Shown here piece by piece: positions 47,091 through 58,335 of a DNA stretch of 64,000 nt. Position 1 is the first letter of the stretch. Every line of letters begins with the position of its first letter. Both the position numbers and the translations under genes were made by a program. Source of the DNA: Lepus europaeus. Taxonomy: Eukaryota; Chordata; Mammalia; Lagomorpha; Leporidae. The notes below the pieces were generated by a model, which did no database searches, was not told the DNA's origin, and saw only the letters and a list, made by a program, of their open reading frames with translations. The stretch covers positions 86,177,948 through 86,241,947 of the forward strand of contig NC_084835.1 of NCBI RefSeq assembly GCF_033115175.1, written 5' to 3'.

Positions 47091-48465
47091 TGTGTGCTCA
47101 TTTTAGCACATGGGAGATTGCTTAAAACAAGTAAACAAACCAAAAAAGGAAATCTTGTGAAGTATGTGCCAAACCATGCATGGTGTTTTCTCCTCGGTGA
47201 AGGTAAAGCTAACTTTGGGAGTTGCGGGGGAAGGTGGGCCATCTGGTCCTGTGACATTTTTCTGGAAATATCATCAAAATGGAAGTGAGAAATGCGTGAC
47301 ACGAACTGAACAATCATGATCCCCTCACACATCGGAAGGGAAGGTTGCGAGAGTAATGAGCATAAATCAGAGTTGGGCTTGTCCTTCCCAAATGGAGGCA
47401 AAACAGGTTTTTCTTTTTAAAAACATCTGCCATCAGCGGATTTAAATCGGTTACTCCTGTTTTTAGAAAAATCTCTATTTCCTTACAGGATGTTGGCTTT
47501 GATCACTAATGCCTGGAAAATGTTTTAGGACCTACTCCAATTGGCAGAAGTGCCAGAGAGTGGGCGTGGGCAGGTGGAGGAAAAGAAGTGTGTGTGGAGG
47601 GGAGACTCTTTCCTGAGTTAACACATTATTTTTAAAATAAAAAGACAGCCCCCAGAGCTCTTGGCTCCGATGATTGCCTTTGAGTTTTCCTGCAGGACAG
47701 CCTAGAAACACTTTCAGCAAATGCTTCTTCTGCAGGTCAGCATTTTCCCTGTTTGCCCCACTCCCCGGCCAATGGCATCAGTGTGCGTGTGTCAATATGG
47801 AATTTTATTTGCCGCATAGCAGCCTAGAGAGGGAAGCACATCGTGTTGCATTTTCCGTGCCTCTCAAACTGAAGTTCCTGCTTCTCCCCAGCTTTGTGTT
47901 GTCAGCAAAACATAACACGTTTACAATCGGTCTCTTGATCTAAGGTAATTACTTCTAGGAGAAAGAGTGAGGGTAAGAACCTAACAAGAGAAGCCTCGTG
48001 TCGGCTGGTGGTGGGCTGCTGTCCTGAAAGTGTATCAGACTTGTCAAATTGGTTCAAATTAAATTGACACGGTGCTCTTCCAGGCATCACCACGTTATTA
48101 TACATCTCAGAGCCCTTTTGGGCAGTAAATGCCTTCAGAGTTAAAAAGAAATGTACAAAGGAAAAGGACTCAATGGAGTCAGAACAAGGACAGTGAGGGT
48201 CTCCAGGAGGACACGTTAAGCCTGGTGGAAGGTTATGTTATTGCTGGAGCGTGGTTTTGGTCTGCACTCAGCAATTTCTAATCCCTGCCACTGTGGCTAT
48301 GGTGTTCCCAGATCTTAGCAATGAGGCCTAGGAAGATTTTTTTTTTACAGCCTCTAGCTTCATTTATTTATTTATGGTATCATTTATGAGAACTGTTCAG
48401 GAAAGCTGCTGGATCCAACATCAGCCCCAGCCTGAAGGAAGACAGAGATTGCTAATCCTATCCTT
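47091..48465. other. Repeat-free block, candidate conserved non-coding DNA
   Basis: About 1.4 kb free of recognisable transposable elements and less AT-rich than the surroundings, with scattered CpGs. Repeat exclusion of this kind can mark regulatory DNA. Conservation cannot be judged from one genome, so this is only a pointer. Confidence 0.3.
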
Positions 48466-48469
48466 CCCC

Positions 48470-48665
48470 TGATGGTTCTGGTGACCTTGGCCGAGTCATT
48501 TAACCTTAACACACAGAGGCTGTCATTTATAACCGAGCAGGGGAGTGAATGAGGCCTGGATCACCTCGCCAGGGTGTCAGGAGGAATAACTAATTAATGG
48601 TGGTAAAGCACTTTGCAAACAGAAAGTGCAGTACAAAATGCTTAATATTAATAATAAAATGCATT
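48470..48665 (-). mobile_element. MIR, antisense
   Basis: GTGACCTTGGCCGAGTCATTTAACCTTAAC, CTGTCATTTATAACC, GAATAACTAATTAATGG and AAAGCACTTTGCAAACAGAAAGTGC match the reverse MIR order over nearly its full length. Confidence 0.78.
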
Positions 48666-48979
48666 CACTGCAAGCCTCTAGGCGTATGTACAGAAATAAC
48701 GACAGCAATTAAAGCAACATGCTAACAAAACTCATTAACCCTCAAACCTCCTTCTGACTGTACTTGGCTGTGGTAGCTTTGTAGCTTTCTTACAACTGCC
48801 AGGGGGCACAAGGAAGAAGGCTGTAGCTGAGGGCATTGCACTAGGTCTCTCCTTACTGTCTCAGCAGAAGAGCATGTTTCCTGTTCTGAAAACCAGTAAC
48901 CCTGACACCCCCACCTCTCAATGAAGCCCTTTGTGCCATCTACCGAAGAGGGCTAGCTCCTTCTTTCCATGTTCAGAAT

Positions 48980-49265
48980 CTACTGTTCTGTACTCACCCT
49001 AAATCACTGTCTCAGTTTGTCCTCCTGTGTTACTTCAACAGAATGCATGGGGCTGGACATCTTATAAAGAAAATAAGTTTATTTGACTTATAATTCTGGG
49101 GCTTCGAAACTCCAAACAATAAGGCTATTGTGTCCAGTGGGGGCCCCCTGAGAGCATCACAGTGTTGTAGATAAGCTGTACATGCAGAAGGAGCACGTGT
49201 CAGAGAGCAGAAGCAAGGGAGTGAGCTAAGATATAGCACCCCACATGCAAAACATACCCTAATAT
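48980..49265. mobile_element. Ancient LTR-like fragment
   Basis: CTCAGTTTGTCCTCCTGTG, AAGAAAATAAGTTTATTTGACTTATAATTCTGGGGC and CCAGTGGGGGCCCCCTGAGAGCATCAC share an order with old mammalian LTR/MER repeats of the type at 37.5 kb. Family and strand are not certain. Confidence 0.45.
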
Positions 49266-50395
49266 ATCCAAACCGTAGCAGTGAATGTTTTCTACTTTGT
49301 ATTCTTTCTTTCCTTCCATGTATATATGACTTTTCTCTGCCTCAGGGAACTGTCAGTTCCTTGAGGTCAATTTCCTTTGTGCTAAAATCTCCTCATTCCT
49401 AAAGCACGGTGTAACAGGTATACAGACAGGTGGTCCAAGAACCAAGACAGCACAGATGTGATGCCTGCACAGCTGAGTGACTAGACCAAGAGGTAGAGTG
49501 TTATTTTAAATAGGCCACCCACACTGATGTCATCTCCTTGCTAGCAAGCCAGCAACAACCGCTAAAAAGGTCCAGCAGGTAGGTAAAGATCTGCCATAGT
49601 GATGAGGTTGGAAGAAGGCAGAAAGGGCTTTTGACTCAGGTTTCAGAAAACCTATGGCATTAAAGTTGGGGTGAAATCAGAGTTTGGGGATGCAGCTTCA
49701 GAGGATGAAGGGAGAGATTGGCATGATGCTCACTGAATAAGCCGAAGGAATAGCAAGGCTTGATGTGAAGGTATCACAGCTAACAACAGACAAAGTGTAG
49801 GAATGGCATGCAGGGCTGGAGGCCTCCAAGGATTGAGAAGAACACGCGGGGCTTTGTGAAGACAGCCTGGGTGCCTTGTAAAAGATAATATCTTTCTATT
49901 TTCTCTCTCTAATAATGAATGGCTAACTTTAAAAATCTCTCTCCTTAGCTCCCTTCTCTTTTTCTTTAATAAGACACAGCTTTGTTTTCTGTTTCTCTTT
50001 AACTTTTAAATTTCCTATCTCACCTTGCCTAGAGTGCTGGCTCTTGTCAGAATTTTTGTGCTGCAATAGCATATTTTACAGAAAATAAAAGCCGTATGCA
50101 AACCATATTCCTGAGGCTTCGTGAGTCAAAATTTAATCTGATTCTGCCTTGAGTATAATATTGTAATACAGGGTTGTGATACAGACCCCTCAATGGATAA
50201 TCCAAATAGTTTTATAAAAACTAACCACATATACTATAAGGAATGCATTCCAAATTGTACGTCAGAATAGTATAATATTTACTATGTATTATATAAAGCA
50301 AATAAGCAGAAAAGAAAAAGTCAGATATCCTATTTAATTTTTCAAAAGAGATTTCCTGGAAAGAAAGGAGCTTTTTAGCCTTGAGTCTTAGAATA
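49266..50395. other. No recognised feature
   Basis: About 1.1 kb with no gene or certain repeat. Confidence 0.35.
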
Positions 50396-50399
50396 AATT

Positions 50400-50640
50400 G
50401 TTTACAGCCCTTGTCTCTACTGTTGAGGAACAGTGTTATTTTCTGCTTACTATTTATTGAATTCTGTGCTTACTGTAGGGTTAACCTTATGAGTATAAAA
50501 TAAACTGGAAGCCGATCATTGTAAAAATTAAAAGAAAGAATAAGAAAGAAGGGGGAATGGCAGTGTGTGCGGTGGTGGGAGGGTGTCAGGTGCTAAGTAT
50601 CACTATGCTCCTAAATCTGTATATATGATATTTGTTCACT
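50400..50640 (+). mobile_element. Older L1 3' UTR fragment
   Basis: CAGCCCTTGTCTCTACTGTTGAGGAACAGTG is close to the start of the L1 copy at 59.57 kb (CAGCCCTTGTCCTCACTATTGATGAACAAC). The remainder (CCTTATGAGTATAAAATAAACTGG, GGGAATGGCAG) differs, suggesting another L1 subfamily. Confidence 0.6.
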
Positions 50641-51299
50641 TTAAAAACTAACCAGAGTAATTAATTTTTTAAAAAGAAAGAGCCCAGCAGCTTCTGGGCA
50701 GGGTGCAGTCATGGGAGTCTGTAAAGTCAAGGACTGTAGAGGAAGAATTTGCTGTGTAAAGCCTGGAGCCAGATGGGATTTGGTGCCTCGAAGTAGAAGT
50801 GTCTGCCTAAGGGGCAGAGGAAGTGAAGAAGGAATAAGGAGGGAGGGGGTGAAGGCAGAATCAGACTGCACACAGATGCAATGCTGAGTGACACTCATGT
50901 GTCCGGGGAAAGACGTGGTCAGAATCCAAACGAGCAGTGAAGAGTGGGAAAGTGCAACTGGATCTCCATCCGGCAGAGGTGTGATGTGAAGAGCACTCTT
51001 GATTTTGGCAGCCACTCCACAGATGATTCCCTCCTGTGGAGAGCACAGAGTGATTGTGGACAAGCAGTTGGGGAGATTACAGGTCTGGAGATGACTTTGG
51101 GGAAAAAATCCTAAAATTATAAGAAAAAAAGCCCAGAAATGATATTGAAGGAGCATAAGCCTCTATTTCACGGCCAAATCAAAAAATCCTCTGACTAGGA
51201 AATTGATATTCTGCCTCTAAGAGTCTTTCCTGAAGGCTGGGCACAGCTCACAGGGTGAACGCAGGAGTGGAAGGACATCAGAACACATTCTAGGATCCA

Positions 51300-51440
51300 G
51301 TCATGCCACCAACCAATGGTGTGACCTTGAGAGAGTCACTTCAGTCTGGTTTTTATCTGCAAAGCAGGCATTTGAGTTGGACAATCTGTGAAATCCTGCC
51401 TACCTCCCACAGTTGATGAATTCCACAATGTTGAGTGTCC
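51300..51440 (-). mobile_element. MIR fragment, antisense
   Basis: GGTGTGACCTTGAGAGAGTCACTTCAGTCTGG followed by TTATCTGCAAAGCAGG is the reverse MIR core. Confidence 0.7.
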
Positions 51441-51634
51441 AAAAGGTATTTTACGTATTAGATTAATACGAAGGAAAAAAAAAAAACCTGAATTGGGTGA
51501 CAATACCATTTTCTTGAGGCCATTATGAATTTACAAAAGTAAACTTCATAATGTCATCATAAACTTTACAAAAGTCAACTTCAGAGTCTCATGCTAATGG
51601 CTCATCCCAGAGCCCTCAGTGAAAACCCATTCAG

Positions 51635-51735
51635 CTACTTCTGTATGCCCAGCTGTTGTTAAGCACCAAGAGGGTAACCCTCCCCAGGATCTCATAGTCC
51701 AACTGGGAAGTCTCACAAAGATAATGAAAGATAAG
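51635..51735 (-). mobile_element. L2-like fragment
   Basis: TGTTAAGCACCAAGAGGG followed by GATCTCATAGTCCAACTGGGAAG has L2 3'-end features. It is short and diverged. Confidence 0.4.
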
Positions 51736-51972
51736 AGAAGTTACTAGACCCCTGCCAAATATCAGATATCGCCAAATAACAGATATAGGCAAAGACTGCT
51801 TTTTGTTAAATGGGAATGTATTTTCTGTGGGCTGAATGGCAAGCTGTGCCGAATAGGTTGGAGCTGGATTGGAGTAGGTGTGAGCTGGATCTTGAAGAAT
51901 GAATATTCTGTTTATCCCAACAGTCCTTCCTACATTCTGCATTCTGATTCCTGCAGGGTTATGGCTATACAA

Positions 51973-52052
51973 TCTCTCTCTCTCTCTTTTTCCTCTCTCA
52001 TCTCTCTCCTCTCTCTCTCCTCTCTCTCCACACACACACACACACACACACA
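51973..52052. repeat. (CT)n(CA)n compound microsatellite
   Basis: CT-rich pyrimidine tract followed by about 12 CA units. Confidence 0.95.
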
Positions 52053-52204
52053 TTCCTAGCTGAGATTCACACCATGACAAGTAGTGCACCTTTGTTAACA
52101 CAGTGGAGAAAAAGTATGGGAGGGGAAGCCACCATTTTAATGGATTACAGGCTGGAAGAGCTCACCTAAGGTAAGCACTCATAAATTGTTAGAACAACTA
52201 CTAA

Positions 52205-52330
52205 ACCTGAGGTCTAGAGTATTAGGTCCAAATCCTCATTCTGTCATTTACCAGAACTGTGAATTTGGATGAGTCCCTCACACTATTTTATATTTGAGTT
52301 AGATCCAAGGATTTTTCACTATATTCTGGT
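52205..52330 (-). mobile_element. MIR fragment, antisense
   Basis: TCCAAATCCTCATTCTGTCATTTACCAGAACTGTGAATTTGGATGAGTCCC is a diverged reverse MIR. Confidence 0.6.
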
Positions 52331-52776
52331 AGACTATGGTCAGGTTGTAAGTAGAAAAGTTGGAGGTAGAGTAGGAAAGGTAGGGATCAACATGGAGATT
52401 CTGTGCATATGGGGAATACTTGGAAGAAGTTAAAGATGATGTTAGCAAGGGCAGGCATTGGGTTAGGGTATGTGGATTGCTTTGCTCTACAATTCAGACT
52501 ACAGTTGAGATTTCTGAAATGTTCTTCCCGTTCCTATGAGGATTTGGTTTCTTCACCTTTGTGCTCTCTATTTTTTCAGAAAGCATATTTCATTAGCAAT
52601 TCTAATTAAACTGTACATAAGTGCTAGCCTGATGATGACCATATAATTTGTGGCTTAAGTTAGGAAAATGCTGAGAGTAAAGAGTGCTGCTAATAATTAT
52701 AGTGGACAGTAGTTGGAACTCAACCATGTCTTGGGGAATCTGGTGCTTTGATCATCCTTACCATAACATATTCTTT

Positions 52777-53120
52777 GGCTGGCACCGTGGCTTAACAGGC
52801 TAATCCTCCGCCTTGTGGCGCTGGCACACTGGGTTCTAGTCCCGGTCGGGGCACCGGATTCTGTCCCGGTTACCCCTCTTCCAGGCTAGCTCTCTGCTGT
52901 GGCCAGGGAGTGCAGTGGAGGATGGCCCAAGTGCTTGGGCCTTGCACCCACATGGGAGACCAGGAGAAGCACCTGGCTCTTGCCTTCGGATCAGCGTGGT
53001 GCGCCGGCCACAGCGCGCCAGCCACGGTGGCCATTGGAAGGTGAACCAACAGCAAAGGAAGACCTTTCTCTCCGTCTCTCTCTCTCTCACTGTCCACTCT
53101 GCCTGTCAAAAAAAAAAAAA
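52777..53120 (+). mobile_element. Young CSINE with TSD
   Basis: Full-length plus copy: GGCTGGCACCGTGGCTTAACAGG head, GGTTCTAGTCC B box, CGCCGGCCACAGCGCGCC CpG-rich middle, TGTCCACTCTGCCTGTC plus an A12 tail. The flanks are ATAACATATTCTTT (52763-52776) and TAACATATCATTCTTT (53121-53136). It is among the least diverged copies here. Confidence 0.97.
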
Positions 53121-53136
53121 TAACATATCATTCTTT

Positions 53137-54840
53137 CTCCTCAATCATCATCAAGTCTTCTTTCCAGATTAGGAAGCTGCATACATGTTCCTTCATCAGA
53201 CATTGAAGATTAAACAATCACACAGGCCAACAAACAAAAATCTATCTTTTAGGAAACAAATAATCCATAGGAAATAGTAAAAAAAAGTTAATTGTCAAGA
53301 AATTGAAACTTGAAAGAGGAAGAGGGGAAAGAGAGGATAAATGTATAAGAAACTATGCAGGAAGGACAATTTGTGCAGAAACATGCCTTTTTTTCTAACC
53401 TAAAATCTAAAATTAGGTGATCTTAAAGTGTGGTCATCCTGTGCTCAATCACAATCCTGTGTGTGCATAAAAATGTGAATCTCTTGGTTGCTAAGGCAAT
53501 GCAATTCTTGGATTACAGACAGAAAGAAAGAGAGAGAGAAAGCACTGCAGAGGAGGGGGTGAGGAGGAGAGATGGAGATGCATACGTAATTTAAAATTAT
53601 AACCCAGCAAATGCAAAACAGGAAAGGAACAGCATTTTAAAGAGGCCAGTAGATAGCATCAGCTCATTAGTGGTTCCATTACAGTGTACATTGGTTTGCT
53701 TTCTCTGCTAGCACACACACAAAAAGTGATATATGTGCATGTGGGTATGCAGGAAGTAAATTAAATAAACATAGCTCAAGTTATTTTAGGGTATTCTGAG
53801 CATTAACTCTCATCCTTGAAGGTAGTGGTAAGAATTATGAAATGCTTCAGTCTTTGAAATTAGCTATTGCACTTCAAATATAATTGGATTCCCAAAGCAT
53901 CCCTTCAATAGGTGAGGAGTGGGGAAGGGTCACAAGGAAAGGAGTAGAGCTCTTTCCATCAGTTGGATGGGATGACAGGAGAATCTATTCAGCTGACACA
54001 GCACGGCTGTCAGCGATCGGAGAACTTTGTTTCCATTTGGAAATGATTAAGGTCTTATTGCTCCTGTCTTAGATATGAAAGACTTGAAATGCATCCATTT
54101 GTTGCAACTAAGGTTGAATGACAATTTTATGCATGTGGTTAGCAAAGTTCATTGAGAAGGAGAGAAGAGCACTGAATTTCAGGAAAGTTGAACCATAAGA
54201 ATTGAGTATCTTGATTGAATATGATAGGTCTTAATGGGAAACTGTACTGAACTGGCAAAAAATTGCAATGTGATTTGGCGAAAAGGATCAAACTCAAATT
54301 TGGTTTTAAAAAATCTTCAGCATTAATCTTGCCCATTTTATGCAGTTAATAGTTAAAATTATTTTACATGGGGAAAGGCAATGTCAGAGATAGCAAGGTG
54401 GAATTGTAGAGGTGGAATTAGAATGGGGCAACAGGAGAAAGCTAATTTTCTTTTCCACTTCAAAATATCCTCGGAAATGATGTTTCAGAGTATATTTGGC
54501 TCTTTTTCATGAATGAGGGGACAGGATAGTCTACAGATGATTTTTTGGTGCAGCTTAGCTCAGAGCCACTAAATGGAGCAATCAGGAGGGAAAATGGGCT
54601 CTGATATTCAAATGTCCATGTTGTTAGATTGGATAGTGGAAAGAAGGCTCCTGTGCCATGAGGAGCAGGCAGGCTGATAGTGTCATGGGTCCTTTAAAGA
54701 ATGTGGATCGGACAAGAAAAATGAAGCAATGGCAGCTGATACACAGATGGAGCAATCTTTTTGTGTACAATTATCTTACACTTTGCTTGCTGGCCCATGA
54801 GCTTATGGGAACGGCAACCAGAGAATAGCTCTTGGGCCCC
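53137..54840. other. No gene recognised
   Basis: About 1.7 kb of low-copy sequence with a short GA-rich patch at 53520-53545. No exon identified. Confidence 0.35.
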
Positions 54841-55119
54841 TTAGTCTTGTCCTGTTCCTGACTTCTCAGTAGGTTGGTTTTTAAACTTAATATATTTAAC
54901 TAAGACATCCATTCTGTAGATTGCAGCAGCTACCACAGCCCCTATTGTCAGCTCACGGCCATGCTTCATTAGCTGTCTGATTCTGAATCTCTCGTTAGGC
55001 TTTGTGCAGTAAAGTCTCACTGCTTGGCTGATGAAAATGCCCCCACAGAACTCTTCTCCACACTTCATCCATGAGGATTTTCTGAGAAGCAAGAGGGGCA
55101 AAGGCCCAGAGTGATTCAC
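54841..55119 (-). other. 92-codon open frame, unidentified
   Basis: A reverse-strand frame in otherwise repeat-free DNA. The protein would carry a hydrophobic stretch (GAVVAAAIYRMDVLV) after a basic segment and end in polar residues. I do not recognise it. An Alu/SINE-type origin is excluded because no repeat overlaps it. It could be a chance frame, an exon or a retro-pseudogene piece. No poly(A) tract or target duplication was seen around it. Confidence 0.2.
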
Positions 55120-55213
55120 TGAAGGTGCATATGGTATTCATTCTGCAGAGAACAAATATGGAACAAGAGAAAAAGTGACAGTCGCACCATTTGCATTTGG
55201 TATGTAAATTCAA

Positions 55214-56350
55214 GATACATATTGATTTACATGTATAATTTAGTAACCAAAAGAAAAAAAAGAGAAAGAATCCCAGATAGCTAAATAAACATGAGTACCC
55301 ACCCTAAGCTAAAGGCTGGGCTCATGGTACTGTTTGTAAATGGCACTGTGTGGTAGCACATCTTGGCATGCAAATGTGTATAAACTTAAAACGGTTGCTA
55401 GGTTAAACAACACCTTTCCCAGGGAGCACAACTGATTTAGCAGCCTGTGCTTTATGCATTGGTCTCCAGGGCAGAAGGCCCTTTTCCTCACCTCATAACA
55501 AGAGCAAGAAACAAGATTTGTCCCTATTCTTTCCTTGCTGACATCTACCATCCTGCTGATACAGCCTAGTGTCTTTAAATGGCTTTTTCCTTTTGTTGTT
55601 TGCATTCATGAATAACTTGAACATGTATTTCACCATCTTTCAGGAAGGCATCTAAGTGCCCTCATTGACTCCTTATGTATCCAAATTTAGTTCTTATTCT
55701 CACCAAGCTTGCCATTAATTTGAACCCCTGGCTAGTCCCTCCAGAAAGAATTCTTCACTATCCTGTAGACACATGAATATGCCCACCACACACTTTTGCT
55801 AAGAACACCTTCCTTATCTATCAAATACCATTCGCATCTCAAACCCAGCTGGGGCTCGATCACCTCTCCGAAACCTTCACAAAAGCTATAGCTACACTCA
55901 ATTCTCCTTTCAAGGCCCAGTGAGGGACTCATGTTCTCAGGTTTTGTTCTCAATCCTGGTCACACACAGTTGTATGAAGTTCCCTAAGTGTTACTCTTGG
56001 TTTCTCAGCTTAAGAAGATGCTCTCTAACGGAAGGAATCCTTTCTCCTTTCTACAACATATTCTATTTGGTGCCAAGATGGGTGTGCTGATGATGCCAGC
56101 ACCTAGTGCTGGACTGAATTGACAACATTGCACCAGTGTTCACTGCTTGTTTACCACAGCATGATTTAAAGTCTGCAATAGGAAATCTTAATCATTAATA
56201 ATAGTTGACAAAAAGGTTCCAGAGGGATGCTGAAAGTATTAGAAGTCCACTAGGGGATGGATTCAGGACTTTCTTTTTGTTCCTACTCTGTGATACCGGT
56301 TTTCCTGAAGACATCTTGTTCTTAATAAATGGCAACTGGTGACTATTGTA
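55214..56350. other. No gene recognised
   Basis: About 1.1 kb; 55720-56010 has L2-like pyrimidine-rich composition but no reliable match. Confidence 0.35.
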
Positions 56351-56354
56351 ATCC

Positions 56355-56580
56355 ATGGTTCCTGAACATTGACATTGTTAACACTCTGGGCAGGAAATTC
56401 TCCACTATGTGGGAACTGCATTGTGTATTTCAGGATGACTAGAAGCTTCCCTAGTCTCTATCCACTAGATGACAGTGCTTCCCTTTGCCCCATGCTTCTA
56501 CCCCACAAATGTGACAACTAAATATGTTTCTAAACATTGAGAAATGTCCCTGGAGGGTGAAATCTTCATCATTCCCTCCA
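56355..56580 (-). mobile_element. MER5A-type hAT-Charlie MITE
   Basis: CCTGAACATTGACATTG, CTGCATTGTGTATTTCAGGATG, CCCTAGTCTCTATCCACTAGATG and TGTGACAACTAAATATGTTTCTAAACATTG followed by AAATGTCCCTGGAGGG match the reverse of MER5A with about the expected length. Confidence 0.8.
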
Positions 56581-57084
56581 TCTATCCCCATTGAGATAGA
56601 TTCTTATAACACAAGTCCTAAAATTCTTAAAATATTTGCATCTCTCTGTGAGTTAACCAAACAAAGCCCTTTGATACCTTAATACTTGGAAAATTTTGCT
56701 TTTATCCACATTTAGAATTGATTTTTATTCATGGTTAACATATACTTACGTATTAATTCTATGTTCAATTCTCACTTTTTCAAATTCTTTACCAGTTCAA
56801 CTTATATACTCATTAAATATGTACTATAAAAATTACAACTTTATTTTTTTTCCATTTGAAAATAATTTATTGCTTTTCTTTCCAAAGCGGTATGAATTTA
56901 GTTCAGACTGAGTGGCAGAGGTGAGAAGCGGTGCTCGGCGGCAGGGGCTGGGCACGGACCTTTAGAAACCAGCTCCCGGCACACTGCCTTCTGGGATACT
57001 GTCTCCCGGGACCTGGGACAGAGGATTTTTTGGGGTTGGGGGGCTTTTTTCTTGCCTTCCTCCTATAAAAATTAAGTTTTCAGT

Positions 57085-57480
57085 TCATTTCTGAAAAATA
57101 AATTGGTCAATAAACTCATTTTGCTCAGCTTCTACTTTACACAAAGCTTCGTATTCAACTCGATACCTTGCCAGCTGCATCTTCTCCGCGACGAGCGCCT
57201 GCAGCTGCTGCTGCTGGGCCTCCCGCTGCTTCGCTATGGACTTGAGCAAGTTCCGAGCACCAGTGGCCTTCATCTTCTCGTTTTCTGCTTCCTTTGCAAG
57301 TTGGTCAACGAGTTCAATTAAACCACCAACTATTTTCTGGAACTGGCCAATCTTGTCCACAAAGTCCTTGCACTTTTCCTTGAGCTCTATGATCTGTTGG
57401 GTGACCTCTGGGTCCAACACTCGCAGCTTGTTCAGCTCATCAAAGTGCAGCCCTGCTTCCCCCAGGATGTCCTTGGCCAT
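57085..57480 (-). CDS. IFT20: IFT20 retrocopy, intact 131-codon open frame
   Basis: The translation matches intraflagellar transport protein 20 almost throughout, from [19 protein letters not shown] to [18 protein letters not shown]20 is a small coiled-coil subunit of the IFT-B complex that also sits at the Golgi and helps route membrane proteins to the primary cilium. The parent is a multi-exon gene. Here the whole reading frame is uninterrupted, with 5' UTR (57481-57600), 3' UTR, an AATAAA signal (56866-56871, reverse) and A8 fourteen bases later, so it is a processed copy. The length is 131 against the usual 132 residues: one lysine of the AEKKMQ segment is missing in frame. Other differences from the human protein as I recall it include QIIELKEK for QTIELKEE and MKATGARN for MKAIGARN. 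No promoter is evident and expression is unknown, so it may be a young processed pseudogene whose frame has not yet broken. Confidence 0.9.
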   Translation of the reverse strand: MAKDILGEAGLHFDELNKLRVLDPEVTQQIIELKEKCKDFVDKIGQFQKIVGGLIELVDQLAKEAENEKMKATGARNLLKSIAKQREAQQQQLQALVAEKMQLARYRVEYEALCKVEAEQNEFIDQFIFQK

Positions 57481-57614
57481 AGCTGCCCACCCGTAGCGGT
57501 GGTGCGCTGCGGCCCAGGCTGATGTTGACAGGCAGCTCCTCTCGGCGGTGGGCAGCAGCCGGTGCCTGGCCGGCTGGCCTCTCCTCAGCCGCTGCCACGG
57601 CTACTTACTTACTT

Positions 57615-58197
57615 ACTGTGTACTTACATCTCATGTGGGATCTGTCCTTAATGTGTTGTCTAATGTGCAGTGATGCTATAACTAGTACTGAAACAGTATT
57701 TTTACACTTTGTGTTTCTGCGTGGGTACAAACTGATGAGATCTTTACTAATTATATACTGAATCGATCTTCTGTATATAAAGATAATTGGAAATGAAAAA
57801 AAAAACCTGGTGTTAAGTTGGAAATGGCATAGAAAATTAATTAATTTTTAAAAAAATATTATATAGGATCTCTGTCTTTAATGTGCTGTACACTCTTATT
57901 TAATGCTATAACTAGTACTCCAACAGTATTTTTTTTTCACTTTGTGTTGCTATATGGGGGCAAACTGTTGAAATCTTTACCTAATATATACTAAACTGAT
58001 CTTCTGTATATAAAGAGAATTGAAAATGAATCGTGATGTGATTGGAAGGGGAGAGGGAGTGGGAAAGGGGAGGGTTGTGGGTGGGAGAGAAGTTTTGGGA
58101 GGGGGAAGCCATTGTAACCCATAAGCTGTACTTTGGAAATTTATATTCAATAAATAAAAGTTTAATAAAAAAATTTAAAAAAATAAAAACTAAAAAA
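57615..58197 (+). mobile_element. 5'-truncated L1 3' UTR
   Basis: From ACTGTGTACTTACATCTCATG it follows the L1 copy at 6.69-7.25 kb base for base with minor changes, including the two ~229-bp related units (from about 57629 and about 57857), the G-rich block GGGGAGAGGGAGTGGG and the tail CAATAAATAAAAGTTTAATAAAA. The A-rich tail runs directly into the target-site duplication. Confidence 0.93.
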
Positions 58198-58335
58198 AAA
58201 TTACAACTTTATAAATGGGAAGTTGAGGCTGAGGAGTCAAGATGTTTATAGGTGGTCACACAGCTAGGAAATGGTAGATCTGGGGTCCCATCCTAGGTAC
58301 TTTGGCTCTGAAGTCTGTGTTTTCAACCAGTGAGA

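Larger units (their letters stand above)
56844..58197. mobile_element. Composite IFT20 retrocopy + L1, one TSD
   Basis: A reverse-strand IFT20 cDNA (56844-57600) and a forward-strand L1 3' end (about 57615-58197) lie head-to-head, so both A-rich tails face outwards. The outer flanks share AAAAATTACAACTTTAT (left, ending about 56844) and AAAAATTACAACTTTAT (right, ending about 58212). No copy of this sequence lies at the internal junction near 57600, where instead there is a short CTTA-type filler (57601-57614). A single duplication around both pieces argues for one integration event. Confidence 0.85.
56690..58335 (+). mobile_element. MIR split by the IFT20/L1 insertion
   Basis: The left part ends ACTCATTAAATATGTACTATAAAAATTACAACTTTAT. 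The right part resumes ...TTTATAAATGGGAAGTTGAGGCTG and continues GTGGTCACACAGCTAGGAAATGG. Joined at the duplication they give the normal MIR order ('actcattt...ttttacagatgaggaaactgaggct...ggtcacacagctag'). The 1.35-kb block between them is therefore an insertion into this MIR. Confidence 0.78.

Noticed and set aside
50641..51156. 171-codon reverse-strand frame, the longest in the window, with a hydrophobic N-terminus resembling a signal peptide
   Set aside because: No family motif or homology that I recognise, biased low-complexity leucine/serine/proline composition in the C-terminal half, and no flanking exon or promoter signals. The plus strand is simply purine-rich there.
53487..53500. GTTGCTAAGGCAAT as a possible RFX X-box, tempting given the ciliary gene copy 3.6 kb away
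   Set aside because: An imperfect palindrome of this size is expected by chance in 64 kb, and the IFT20 copy arrived by retrotransposition without its promoter.
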